A stretch of 64,000 bases of DNA. Origin: Comamonas sp. NLF-1-9. GTDB taxonomy: Bacteria > Pseudomonadota > Gammaproteobacteria > Burkholderiales > Burkholderiaceae_C. The DNA lies in contig NZ_CP078069.1 in assembly GCF_019195435.1 (NCBI RefSeq), positions 2,356,001 to 2,420,000 of the forward strand, written 5' to 3'. The notes beneath the pieces are model-generated. The model searched no databases and was not told the DNA's origin. It was given only the letters and a program-made list of their open reading frames with translations. The position numbers and the translations under genes were made by a program. Below, piece after piece: positions 42,269-50,749 of the stretch; the stretch's first letter is position 1, and every line of letters starts with the position of its first letter.

Positions 42269-43189
42269 CTAGCCGCGCAGTCGCTCGATCAGCCCGGTGA
42301 GCGCGTCGAGCGAGCCGAACTGGATTGCGACTTCGCCCATTTCTTCCACCCGGCTGCCACGCTTGACGCGCTTTTTCACACGCACCTCGACCTCGGCCGT
42401 CAGCAGGTCGGAGAGCTCCTCTTCCACCCGGCGGATGTCGCGCGGCTTCTCTTTCTTGGGCTTTTGCGGCACCAGGTTGAACTCGGCACCCAGCTTCTTC
42501 ACCAGCCGCTCCGTCTCGCGCACCGAGAGCTTGCGCGCCACGATTTGGTTGCCCGCGGTGATCTGCGCGGCCCGCTCCAGCGCCAGCAGCGCGCGCGCGT
42601 GGCCCATGTCGATGTCGCCGGCCATCAGCATGGTCTGCACCGGCGCCGCCAGGTTGAGCAAGCGCAGCAGATTGCTGGTTGCGCTGCGCGAGCGCCCCAC
42701 GGCCTGCGCCACCTGCTCGTGGGTGTAGCCGAACTCCCGGATCAGGCGCTGCAGGCCCTGGGCCTCTTCCAGCGGGTTCAAGTCTTCGCGCTGGATGTTC
42801 TCGATCAGCGCCATCGCGGCAGCGGCCTCGTCCGCCACGTCGCGCACCAGCACCGGCACCTCGGCCAGGCCCGCGAGCTGCGACGCGCGAAAGCGCCGCT
42901 CGCCCGCGATGATCTCGTAGCGGCCGGCATTCTCTCCGGCGGCAAGCCGGCGCACCAGGATGGGCTGCATCACGCCCTGGGCCTTGATGCTCTCGGCCAG
43001 CTCATAGAGCGCGCCTTCGTCCATGCGCGTGCGCGGCTGGTAGCTGCCGGGCACGAGGGCGTCGAGCGGAAGGCTGCCTGGCGCGGTTTGCCCCTCCGGA
43101 CTCTGGCTGGCGTCCGGGCTGCTGACCCGGGGGCCGAGCAAGGCCTCCAGCCCCCGCCCCAGACCCTTGGGTTTCCTGCTTGCCATCAT
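42269..43189 (-). CDS. parB: ParB chromosome-partitioning / CTPase protein
   Basis: About 306 residues. The ParB N-terminal CTP-binding/hydrolysing domain (EYEIIAGERRFRASQLAG region), HTH DNA-binding domain GYTHEQVAQAVGRSRSATSNLLRLLNL, and a C-terminal dimerisation part are all present. Two adjacent ATGs (43189, 43186) follow GAGAGG. It binds the three parS sites in this locus, spreads along DNA and recruits SMC. parB follows parA with a 7-bp gap. Confidence 0.95.
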   Translation of the reverse strand: MMASRKPKGLGRGLEALLGPRVSSPDASQSPEGQTAPGSLPLDALVPGSYQPRTRMDEGALYELAESIKAQGVMQPILVRRLAAGENAGRYEIIAGERRFRASQLAGLAEVPVLVRDVADEAAAAMALIENIQREDLNPLEEAQGLQRLIREFGYTHEQVAQAVGRSRSATSNLLRLLNLAAPVQTMLMAGDIDMGHARALLALERAAQITAGNQIVARKLSVRETERLVKKLGAEFNLVPQKPKKEKPRDIRRVEEELSDLLTAEVEVRVKKRVKRGSRVEEMGEVAIQFGSLDALTGLIERLRG

Positions 43190-43196
43190 TTGCCTC

Positions 43197-43970
43197 TCAT
43201 TGCATGCGCTGCACGCGTTGCACCATCTCTTGCGCAAAGGCCAGGAATGCCTGGCTGCCCCGCGCTCCTGCATCGAACACCACGCCCGGCAAACCATAGC
43301 TCGGCGCCTCGGCCAGGCGCACGTTGCGCGGGATCACGGTGTCGAACACCTTGTCGCCAAAATGGCTCTTGAGCTGTTCACTGACCTGTTGCTGCAGCGT
43401 GATGCGCGGATCGAACATCACGCGCAGCAGGCCGATGATCTGCAGCTCGGGGTTGAGGTTGGCATGCACTTGCCGGATGGTGTTGACCAGATCGCTCAAG
43501 CCTTCGAGCGCAAAGTATTCGCACTGCATGGGCACGATCACGCCGTGCGCGCAGCACAGGCCGTTGAGCGTGAGCAGGCTGAGCGCGGGCGGACAGTCGA
43601 TGAGGATGAAATCGTATTCCTGCTGCACGGCGGCCAGCGCGTGCTTGAGCCGGCGTTCGCGCTCGGGCAGGTCGACCAGTTCCACCTCGGCGCCCGCCAG
43701 TTCGCGGTTGGCGCCCAGCACCTGGTAGCCGCAGGCTTCGGAATTCACGCGCGCCTGCGCGACCTCGGCCTCGCCGAGCAGCACGTCGTACACGGTGTTT
43801 TCGAGCGCGCGCTTGTCCACCCCCGAGCCCATGGTTGCATTGCCCTGCGGGTCCAAGTCCACCATCAGCACCCGCTGCCCTATGCGGGCGAGCCCGGCAG
43901 CCAGATTGACCGTGGTCGTGGTCTTGCCGACGCCGCCCTTCTGGTTGGCGATGCAGAAAATTCTGGCCAT
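43197..43970 (-). CDS. parA: ParA chromosome-partitioning ATPase
   Basis: 257 residues, deviant-Walker ATPase: ANQKGGVGKTTTTVNLAAGL at the N-terminus, DLDPQGNATMG (A' box), DFILIDCPPALSLLTLN (Walker B) and PMQCEYFALEGLSDLVNTI. It moves the ParB-parS complex along the nucleoid. Located downstream of rsmG in the usual mnmG-rsmG-parA-parB order that is typically near the replication origin. Confidence 0.96.
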   Translation of the reverse strand: MARIFCIANQKGGVGKTTTTVNLAAGLARIGQRVLMVDLDPQGNATMGSGVDKRALENTVYDVLLGEAEVAQARVNSEACGYQVLGANRELAGAEVELVDLPERERRLKHALAAVQQEYDFILIDCPPALSLLTLNGLCCAHGVIVPMQCEYFALEGLSDLVNTIRQVHANLNPELQIIGLLRVMFDPRITLQQQVSEQLKSHFGDKVFDTVIPRNVRLAEAPSYGLPGVVFDAGARGSQAFLAFAQEMVQRVQRMQ

Positions 43971-44039
43971 GCTGCTGTCTGTGGAAATCTCTGAATCAAG
44001 GGCTGCGCCGCGCCGGCGTGAAGCAAGCGAGTGTATGCG

Positions 44040-44699
44040 CTAAGGAGCGGTCCGCATCCACACGAGGCAGCGCTGCGCCTGCAGTTGCGGCACCTGCAGT
44101 GGTTCCACGTGAAACACGCCGACCTGTGCGGGCAGAGCGTCTATCTCGTCCTGCGGATGCTTGCCCTTCATCGCCAGCCACACCCCCGAGCCCGTCGCCA
44201 GCAGGTGACGCGACAAGGCGGCAAAGTCGGCCAGCGACGCAAAGGCGCGGCTGCAGACCACATCGAAGCGCCCTTCGAGCGCCTCCACACGGCCATGCAA
44301 CGCATGCAGATTGGGCAGCTTCAGCGCACCCGCGGCCTGGCGGATGAAGGCGGCTTTCTTGGCTACCGCGTCGACGCAAGTGACCTCGAGCTCAGGCAGG
44401 CAGATGGCGAAGACCACGCCAGGCAGCCCGCCGCCGGAGCCCACATCAAGCAGTCGCAGCCCCGCGGCCGACCCCCTGCCCTGCAGCTTGGTGCGCAGCG
44501 GCGCGACGGCGGCCAGGCTGTCGAGCAGGTGATGACTGAGCATCTCGCCCGGATCGCGCACCGCCGTCAGGTTGTAGACGCGGTTCCACTGCTGCAGCAG
44601 CGCCAGGTAAGCCAGCAACTGCTCTTGCTGGCGCGGCTCAAGTTCCAGATTCAGCTCGCGCAGCCCGGCGAGCAGCGCCCCATGCAAAGGCCCGCTCAT
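44040..44699 (-). CDS. rsmG: RsmG, 16S rRNA (guanine527-N7)-methyltransferase
   Basis: 219 residues with the class I SAM fold: [20 protein letters not shown] (motif I), [20 protein letters not shown], and the C-terminal [20 protein letters not shown]. It methylates G527 of 16S rRNA; loss gives low-level streptomycin resistance. The start overlaps the mnmG stop (ATGA). A degenerate parS site falls inside its 3' coding part at 44101-44116. Confidence 0.94.
   Translation of the reverse strand: MSGPLHGALLAGLRELNLELEPRQQEQLLAYLALLQQWNRVYNLTAVRDPGEMLSHHLLDSLAAVAPLRTKLQGRGSAAGLRLLDVGSGGGLPGVVFAICLPELEVTCVDAVAKKAAFIRQAAGALKLPNLHALHGRVEALEGRFDVVCSRAFASLADFAALSRHLLATGSGVWLAMKGKHPQDEIDALPAQVGVFHVEPLQVPQLQAQRCLVWMRTAP
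44101..44116. promoter_or_regulatory. parS site, two mismatches, inside rsmG
   Basis: GGTTCCACGTGAAACA, the parS consensus TGTTTCACGTGAAACA with two mismatches around the intact CACGTG core. Confidence 0.75.
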
Positions 44700-46654
44700 G
44701 CGCGCACGAGCGGCTCGGCCTGCTTGCGAAAATGGCCCTTCTTCAGATGGACCAGCAAGAGCGACACCGCCGCAGGGGTGACGCCCGAAATGCGCGAGGC
44801 CTGGCCCAGGGTGTGTGGCCGATGCTTTTGCAGCAGTTGGCGCACTTCGAAGGACAGGGCCGATACCTGGCTGTAATCCAGGTCGTCTGGCAGCGGCAGG
44901 TTCTCATGCTGCGCGGCGCGCTGCACTTCTTCCTTCTGCCTGTCGATGTAGCCCGAATATTTGGCGGCAATCTCGACCTGCTCGATCACCGGTTCATGCA
45001 AGCTACCCAGGGTTTCACGTGAAACATCGGGAGCGGCAAATCGCCCGCCTGCCAGGCCCATCAGCGCTTCGTGGCCCACGCCGGGCCGGCGCAGCAAGTC
45101 GAACAGGTTGTACTCGTGCTCCAGCGCCTTGCCCAGCACGCGCTCGCTCTCCTGCGCAGCGACGATGGAGGGGTTGACCCAGGTGGACTTGAGCCTCTCG
45201 GTCTCGCGCGCCACAGCGTCGCGCTTGCGGCAAAACGCGTCCCAGCGCACATCGCCCACCAGGCCCAGACGCCGGCCGGTCTCGGTCAGGCGCATGTCGG
45301 CATTGTCCTCGCGCAGCTGCAGACGAAACTCTGCCCGGCTGGTGAACATGCGGTAAGGCTCGGTCACTCCGCGGGTGATGAGATCGTCGATCAGCACGCC
45401 CAGGTAGGCTTCGTCGCGCCGCGGCAGCCAGGGCGCCTCACCCTTGCACTGCAGCGCCGCATTCAGGCCGGCAAACAGGCCTTGCGCCGCCGCTTCCTCA
45501 TAGCCCGTGGTGCCATTGATCTGACCGGCGAAGAACAGGCCGGCGATCGCACGGGTTTCGAAGCTGGGCTTGAGCGCGCGCGGGTCAAAGTAGTCGTACT
45601 CGATGGCGTAGCCGGGGCGCAGGATGTGCGCCTGCTCCAAGCCTTCTATGCTGCGCACCAGCTGGTACTGGATGTCGAAGGGCAGACTGGTCGATATGCC
45701 GTTGGGGTAGAACTCGTGGGTGTTCAAGCCCTCGGGTTCAAGAAAGATCTGATGGCTCTGCTTGTCGGCAAAGCGATGGATCTTGTCCTCCACGCTGGGG
45801 CAGTAGCGCGGGCCGGTGCCCTCGATCACGCCGGTGAACATGGGGCTGCGCTCCAGCCCGCTGCGGATGATCTCGTGGGTGCGGGCGTTGGTGTTGGTGA
45901 TCCAGCAAGGCATTTGCTGCGGGTGCATTTCGGCGCTGCCCAGATAGCTGAACACCGGCAGCACCCCCTCGTTCACGCCGCCGGGCATGCCGTCGCCCGG
46001 CTGCAGGCTGCAGCGCGAAAAGTCGATGCTGCGCCCGTCCAGGCGCGGGGGCGTGCCGGTCTTGAGCCGCCCTTGCGGCAGTTTCAGCTCCTTGAGGCGT
46101 TGCGCCAGGCCGATGGCCGGAGGATCGCCGGCGCGCCCGCCCTGGTAGTGGTTCAGGCCCACATGAATCTTGCCGTTGAGGAAGGTCCCGGCGGTAAGCA
46201 CCACGGCGCGGGCGCGAAAACGCAGGCCCAGCTCGGTGACCGCCCCCGCCACGCGCTCGCCTTCGAGCAGCAGGTCGACCACGGCCTGCTGAAACAGCCG
46301 CAGGCCGGGCTGGTTTTCCAGCCGCGCGCGGATGGCCTGGCGGTACAGCGCCCTGTCGGCCTGGGCGCGCGTGGCGCGCACCGCAGGGCCCTTGCTGCTG
46401 TTGAGAATGCGAAACTGGATGCCCGCTTCGTCAGTGGCCAGCGCCATCGCGCCGCCGAGCGCATCGACCTCCTTGACCAGATGGCCCTTGCCTATGCCGC
46501 CAATGCTCGGGTTGCAGCTCATCTGGCCCAGGGTCTCGATGTTGTGCGTGAGCAGCAGCGTCTTGCAGCCCATGCGCGCGCTGGCCAGCGCCGCCTCGGT
46601 GCCGGCGTGACCGCCGCCCACCACAATGACATCAAATTCCTCGGGATACCACAT
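44696..46654 (-). CDS. mnmG: MnmG (GidA), tRNA U34 carboxymethylaminomethyl modification enzyme
   Basis: 652-residue FAD enzyme that with MnmE makes cmnm5U34 in tRNA. FAD-binding [21 protein letters not shown] at the N-terminus, [68 protein letters not shown] and the helical C-terminal domain ([20 protein letters not shown]) are all present. Start chosen at MWYPEEF, matching the usual MxYPxxFDVIV; an ATG 15 bp upstream is unlikely. One parS site lies within the gene. Confidence 0.96.
   Translation of the reverse strand: MWYPEEFDVIVVGGGHAGTEAALASARMGCKTLLLTHNIETLGQMSCNPSIGGIGKGHLVKEVDALGGAMALATDEAGIQFRILNSSKGPAVRATRAQADRALYRQAIRARLENQPGLRLFQQAVVDLLLEGERVAGAVTELGLRFRARAVVLTAGTFLNGKIHVGLNHYQGGRAGDPPAIGLAQRLKELKLPQGRLKTGTPPRLDGRSIDFSRCSLQPGDGMPGGVNEGVLPVFSYLGSAEMHPQQMPCWITNTNARTHEIIRSGLERSPMFTGVIEGTGPRYCPSVEDKIHRFADKQSHQIFLEPEGLNTHEFYPNGISTSLPFDIQYQLVRSIEGLEQAHILRPGYAIEYDYFDPRALKPSFETRAIAGLFFAGQINGTTGYEEAAAQGLFAGLNAALQCKGEAPWLPRRDEAYLGVLIDDLITRGVTEPYRMFTSRAEFRLQLREDNADMRLTETGRRLGLVGDVRWDAFCRKRDAVARETERLKSTWVNPSIVAAQESERVLGKALEHEYNLFDLLRRPGVGHEALMGLAGGRFAAPDVSRETLGSLHEPVIEQVEIAAKYSGYIDRQKEEVQRAAQHENLPLPDDLDYSQVSALSFEVRQLLQKHRPHTLGQASRISGVTPAAVSLLLVHLKKGHFRKQAEPLVRA
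45011..45026. promoter_or_regulatory. parS site, one mismatch, inside mnmG
   Basis: GGTTTCACGTGAAACA, one mismatch to the 16-bp parS consensus. It lies within the mnmG coding sequence about 900 bp from the degenerate rsmG site. Confidence 0.88.
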
Positions 46655-46710
46655 GCCTGTGCACACCAAAACGCCAGAGGCGGTATTGTCCCACCGCTAA
46701 CCCATTGCCG

Positions 46711-46726
46711 TGTTTCACGTGAAACA
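46711..46726. promoter_or_regulatory. Perfect parS site upstream of mnmG
   Basis: TGTTTCACGTGAAACA, an exact match to the bacterial parS consensus, in the intergenic gap between the divergent mnmG and OYE genes. It is the strongest ParB target in the window. Confidence 0.95.
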
Positions 46727-46743
46727 CGCCAGCCCTTGATCGA

Positions 46744-47859
46744 ATGACCACGCTTTTCGACCCTCTGCAGACGGGCAAGTTCAGCCTTGCCAACCGCGTT
46801 GCCATGGCGCCTTGCACGCGCAACCGCTCACCGGGCGGCGTGCCGGTGGCGCTGAACGCCGAGTACTATGCCCAGCGCGCCGAGATGGGCCTCTTGATCA
46901 CCGAAGGCACAGCCATCACCGCCCAGGGCCAGGGCTATGCGCATGTGCCCGGCCTCTACACGCCCGAGCAGCTGGCCGGCTGGCAGAAGGTCACCCGCGC
47001 GGTGCATGAGCGCGGCGGCTGCATCGTCACCCAGCTCTGGCACGTTGGCCGCGTGTCGCACACCAGCCTGCAGCCGGACTGCGCGGCGCCCGTCGCGCCG
47101 TCGGCCATCACCGCGCAGGCGCGCACCTTCATCCTCGACGCTGGCAGCGGCCAAGGCCATTTCGCCCCGACCTCGCCGCCCCGGGCGCTCGCAAGCCATG
47201 AGCTGCCCGCCCTGGTGCAGGATTTCGCCCGCGCTGCGCGCGCTGCGGTGCAAGAGGCCGGCTTTGACGGCGTGGAGCTGCACGGGGCCAACGGCTATTT
47301 GCTCGACCAGTTTCTCAAGGACGGCGCCAACCAGCGCAGCGACGACTACGGCGGCTCCATCGCCGCGCGCATGCGCTTCATGCTCGAGGTGGTGCAGGCA
47401 GTGGCGGCCGCCGTCGGCGGTGGGCGCGTGGGCATACGGCTGTCGCCGGTGACCCCGGCCAATGACATCCACGACAGCCAGCCGCAGCCGCTATTCGAGC
47501 AGCTCGCGCGCTCGCTCGCGCCGCTCAGTCTAGCCTATATCCATGTGATCGAAGGTGCGACCGGCGGCGCGCGCGAACTGGCCGAGCGGCCCTTCGACTA
47601 CGCCGCCCTCAAGGCCGCCTACCGCGATGCGGGCGGGCGCGGCGCCTGGATGGTGAACAACGGCTACACCCGCGCGATGGCCATGGAGGCCGTCGCGAGC
47701 GGGCGGGCAGACATCGTTGCCTTCGGGCGCGACGCCATCGCCAACCCCGACCTCGTGCGCCGGCTGCGCCTGGGCGCGGCGCTCAACCCCTGGGACAAGA
47801 GCAGCTTCTATGGCGGCGGGGCGCGCGGCTATACCGACTACCCGGCGCTGCCCGCCTGA
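46744..47859 (+). CDS. Old yellow enzyme family NADH:flavin oxidoreductase (NemA-like)
   Basis: 371-residue FMN-dependent ene-reductase. TIM-barrel landmarks: LFDPLQTGKFSLANRVAMAP, IVTQLWHVGRVSH, the active-site HGANGYLLDQFLKDGANQRS (His and Asn), DDYGGSIAARMRF, and the FMN-phosphate region SGRADIVAFGRDAIANPDLV. It reduces alkenes of electron-poor carbonyls, nitro-esters or N-ethylmaleimide. Its 3' end overlaps the convergent cueR by 22 bp. Confidence 0.92.
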   Translation: MTTLFDPLQTGKFSLANRVAMAPCTRNRSPGGVPVALNAEYYAQRAEMGLLITEGTAITAQGQGYAHVPGLYTPEQLAGWQKVTRAVHERGGCIVTQLWHVGRVSHTSLQPDCAAPVAPSAITAQARTFILDAGSGQGHFAPTSPPRALASHELPALVQDFARAARAAVQEAGFDGVELHGANGYLLDQFLKDGANQRSDDYGGSIAARMRFMLEVVQAVAAAVGGGRVGIRLSPVTPANDIHDSQPQPLFEQLARSLAPLSLAYIHVIEGATGGARELAERPFDYAALKAAYRDAGGRGAWMVNNGYTRAMAMEAVASGRADIVAFGRDAIANPDLVRRLRLGAALNPWDKSSFYGGGARGYTDYPALPA

Positions 47860-48287
47860 GCTGCGGCGCCGGGCGCGGCCAGCTCGTCCAGAATGGGGCA
47901 TTCGGGGCGCTGGTCCCCGTGGCAGCACTCGACCAGCGCCTGCAGACTGCGGCGCATGTCCTGCATCGCGGCGATGCGCCGCTGCAGCTCTTGCACATGC
48001 CGCTGGGCGATCTCCTTGACCTGGCTGCTCGCGCGGCTGCGGTCCTGCCAGAGCCCGAGCAGCGCGGCGATCTCCTGCATGGAAAAGCCCAGCTCGCGCG
48101 CGCGGCGGATGAAGCGCAGGGTATGTACGTCGGCTTCGGTGTACTGGCGATAGCCGCCGTCGGTGCGCGCCACCTGCGCCAGCAGCCCGAGCGATTCGTA
48201 GTGGCGCACCATGCGCGCCGACACACCCGAACGCGCTGCCGCCTCGCCAATGGCCACCGGCCAGTGGGCGGCGGCGCGCACGCTCAC
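47838..48287 (-). CDS. cueR: CueR, MerR-family Cu(I)-responsive activator
   Basis: 149 residues. The N-terminal MerR HTH (IGEAAARSGVSARMVRHYES) is followed by a dimerisation helix and the C-terminal CueR metal loop CHGDQRPECPIL with both cysteines. Starts at GTG 48287, overlapping the copZ stop, so it is co-transcribed with the chaperone. It senses Cu(I)/Ag(I) and twists 19-bp-spacer promoters; matching dyads lie before copZ and copA. Confidence 0.94.
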   Translation of the reverse strand: MSVRAAAHWPVAIGEAAARSGVSARMVRHYESLGLLAQVARTDGGYRQYTEADVHTLRFIRRARELGFSMQEIAALLGLWQDRSRASSQVKEIAQRHVQELQRRIAAMQDMRRSLQALVECCHGDQRPECPILDELAAPGAAAQAGSAG

Positions 48288-48481
48288 TGCGCCACCTCGT
48301 AGCCCTCCTCGCGGATGGCGGCGGCGATGGCCTCGCGCGACTTGTCGCTTTGCACATCGACGCGGCCGCTGGGCAAGTCCACCTTGACCAGAGCCTCGGT
48401 GTCCACCTGGCGCACCGCGTGCACGATGGCGCGCTCGCAGTGACCGCAGGTCATGCCTTTGACGTCAAACTGGTATTGCAT
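48284..48481 (-). CDS. copZ: CopZ, copper chaperone
   Basis: 65 residues with a single HMA ferredoxin-like fold and the metal-binding motif MTCGHC (residues 10-15), then AIVHAVRQVD, LPSGRVDVQSD and IREEGYEVAQ. It delivers Cu(I) to CopA. It is first gene of the copZ-cueR operon and has a CueR-type dyad about 60 bp upstream. Confidence 0.94.
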   Translation of the reverse strand: MQYQFDVKGMTCGHCERAIVHAVRQVDTEALVKVDLPSGRVDVQSDKSREAIAAAIREEGYEVAQ

Positions 48482-48531
48482 GGTTGTTGATCCTCCTGAA
48501 AAACCGCGCCCCTGAGGCCGCAGAACACCAT

Positions 48532-48561
48532 GGTCTACCCTGACATTGTGTCAAGGTCAAG
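48532..48561 (-). promoter_or_regulatory. CueR-type operator/promoter of copZ-cueR
   Basis: Reading the minus strand: CTTGAC-N11-GTCAGG (48561 to 48539), with -35 TTGACC overlapping the first half-site and a -10-like TAGACC (48537-48532). The half-site spacing of 11 bp is the same as at copA, arguing that both are bound by CueR. Confidence 0.75.
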
Positions 48562-48589
48562 CGCGCATCGGCCGACCGGTGCAGGGGCT

Positions 48590-50611
48590 TCAGGGGTAGA
48601 CCAGTATCTTGTTGACCGCCGGAAAGTGCTTCTCCAGCTTCAGCGGCAGCTGGTCCAGATACGGCGTGTGGCCCTCGTCGCCCTCGCGCGCCGAGACCAT
48701 GATGAGCAGCTCGGTGTCCGACATCTTGCGAAAGACGATGAGGAAATCGTCCCAGTCGCTGAAATCGCTGTGCTCCAGCGGCACCGCGAGCTTGCTTTTC
48801 TTGAGGTAGTCCTTGACCACCTGCGCGGTGGCGCTGGCGCAATGCAGGTGCACGGTGGCCGAATGCTCGACCGCGAGCCGCGCGATCTTGCGCCAGTACA
48901 GCTCAAAGTGCTCCGACGCCTCCGCCTGCGGCGGCAGGATGACGAAGATGCCGGTGTACTTGCTCAACGGCGTGTCCAGGTTGCAGACCCAGAGCATCTT
49001 GCGCGTCTGGTAGAGCACGCTGCCAAACTTGTTGCCGATGAAGCCGGCCAGAAAGCCGTTCTTCTGCGGCCAGTTCATCACGATCAGGTCGGCGCCGATC
49101 TCGCGCGCGGTGCGCCCTATGCCGGTGCCGGGGTTGTGGTCGATGGTGGCCACGACGTTGACTTCCACGTCGGCGCCGCTCGCCTCGGCGCGCACCTCTT
49201 CCAGCGCCTGCTTGGCGCGCGCGACGTTTTCTTCAGCCTCGTCGGTATTGGGCACCACGGTCACCACGGTGAGCGGGGTGCTCGCCTTCTTGTCGCGGAT
49301 CAGCACCGCCAGGCGCACCAGGTTCTCGAACTCGGTGGTCTCGGACAGCGGAATCAGTATCTGCTCGTCGTTCTGGTTGCCGTTGCGCGCCAGTTCCTGC
49401 GCATCCTCGGGTTTGCTTTCGAGCTTGCGCGCCGCCTTCTCGGTCACCACCGAAGCGATCACGCAGGAAGCAAGAATGATCACGATGATGGCGTTGATCA
49501 CGTGGTCGTCGACGATGCCCGCGCGGTAGCCGACGATCACCACCGCCAGCGTGGCCGCGGCATGCGCCGAGCTCAGACCGAAGATCAGGTCGCGCTGCGG
49601 GCTTTTCAAACGGAAGATGCGCGCCGTCAGGTCCGCCGCCAGGTATTTGCCGGCAAAGGCGGTGATGGTCAGCGCCAGAGCGATCAAGAGCACGGTGAAG
49701 CCGTCGAACACCACGCGGATGTCCACGATCATGCCCACGCTGATCAGAAAGAAGGGAATGAAGAGCGAATTGCCGATGTACTCGATGCGGTTCATCAGCG
49801 CCGACGAGTTCGGTATCTGGCGGTTGAGCGCCAGGCCCGCGGCAAACGCCCCGATGATGGGCTCCAGGCTCGCCACCTCGGACAGGAAGGCCGACAGGAA
49901 GACGATGGCCAGCACGAAAATGTAGTGCGAATGCTTCTGGTGTGCCTGCTTCTCAAAGAAGCGCTTGGCCAGCCAGGGCACGACCAGCGCCATGAAGGCG
50001 ACGAAGACGATGAGCGAGATGACCAGTCGCGTCCAGAACTCGGGCGTCAGGCCATCGCCGCGCGCGCCCAGGATCACCGCCAGCACCACCAGCACCCCGG
50101 TGTCGGTCAGGATGGTGCCGCCGACGGTGATGGCCACCGCCGGGTCCTTGGTCACGCCGTACTTGCTCGCGATCGGATAGGTCACGAGCGTGTGCGTCGC
50201 GAAGATGCTCGATATCAGCAGGCTGCCCCAGACGTCCATGCCCAGCAGGTAGTGGCAGACCGGAAAGCCCACCGCAAACGGTATCGTGAAGGTAGCCACG
50301 CCAAAGACGATGCTGCGGTTGGCATTGGCCTTGAACTCGATCAGGTTCAGCTCCAGCCCCGCCAGGAACATGATGTAGAGCAGCCCTATGGTCGAGAAGA
50401 CGTCGACGAACAGGCTCTTTTCCAGGATGTTGAAGCCGTGCGGGCCGATCAATATGCCCGCCAGGATCAGGCCGATGATGTCCGGCGTGCGCACCTTCTC
50501 CAGCAGGATGGGCGAGGCCAGGATGATGAACAGGATCAGCGAAAAGATCAGCACCGGGCTTTGCAGCGGCAACTGAAACTGCTCAGCGAGCTTCGCGATG
50601 ATGGGTTCCAT
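48590..50611 (-). CDS. CPA2-family cation:proton antiporter with C-terminal Usp-like domains
   Basis: 673 residues. About 12 membrane segments (residues 20-395) carry the CPA2 pattern: VRTPDIIGLILAGILIGPHG, LLYIMFLAGLELNL, LEPIIGAFAAGLALNR and FIPFFLISVGMIVDI. The C-terminal 260 residues resemble UspA-type nucleotide-binding domains rather than TrkA-N. ATG 50611 chosen; upstream readings run into the copA promoter. It is divergent from copA across a 138-bp gap holding the CueR operator. Probably a K+/Na+:H+ exchanger for pH or osmotic balance. Confidence 0.88.
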   Translation of the reverse strand: MEPIIAKLAEQFQLPLQSPVLIFSLILFIILASPILLEKVRTPDIIGLILAGILIGPHGFNILEKSLFVDVFSTIGLLYIMFLAGLELNLIEFKANANRSIVFGVATFTIPFAVGFPVCHYLLGMDVWGSLLISSIFATHTLVTYPIASKYGVTKDPAVAITVGGTILTDTGVLVVLAVILGARGDGLTPEFWTRLVISLIVFVAFMALVVPWLAKRFFEKQAHQKHSHYIFVLAIVFLSAFLSEVASLEPIIGAFAAGLALNRQIPNSSALMNRIEYIGNSLFIPFFLISVGMIVDIRVVFDGFTVLLIALALTITAFAGKYLAADLTARIFRLKSPQRDLIFGLSSAHAAATLAVVIVGYRAGIVDDHVINAIIVIILASCVIASVVTEKAARKLESKPEDAQELARNGNQNDEQILIPLSETTEFENLVRLAVLIRDKKASTPLTVVTVVPNTDEAEENVARAKQALEEVRAEASGADVEVNVVATIDHNPGTGIGRTAREIGADLIVMNWPQKNGFLAGFIGNKFGSVLYQTRKMLWVCNLDTPLSKYTGIFVILPPQAEASEHFELYWRKIARLAVEHSATVHLHCASATAQVVKDYLKKSKLAVPLEHSDFSDWDDFLIVFRKMSDTELLIMVSAREGDEGHTPYLDQLPLKLEKHFPAVNKILVYP

Positions 50612-50684
50612 GGGGAAAAAGCGGCCTTGAAAGACCAACGGGAGACAAGCGCGCGATTGTGGCATGCAGGCTGCCATCGGGGTG

Positions 50685-50716
50685 CTTGACTCTGCCAAGG
50701 TGTCAAGGTTTAGCCT
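50685..50716 (+). promoter_or_regulatory. CueR-type operator/promoter of copA
   Basis: CTTGAC (50685-50690) and GTCAAG (50702-50707) form an inverted repeat with 11 bp between them. -35 TTGACT (50686-50691) is separated by exactly 19 bp from -10 TAGCCT (50711-50716), the over-long spacer typical of MerR-family activation. Confidence 0.85.
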
Positions 50717-50749
50717 GACGGCCAGGCAAGCGCACTGCAAGGAGAAACC

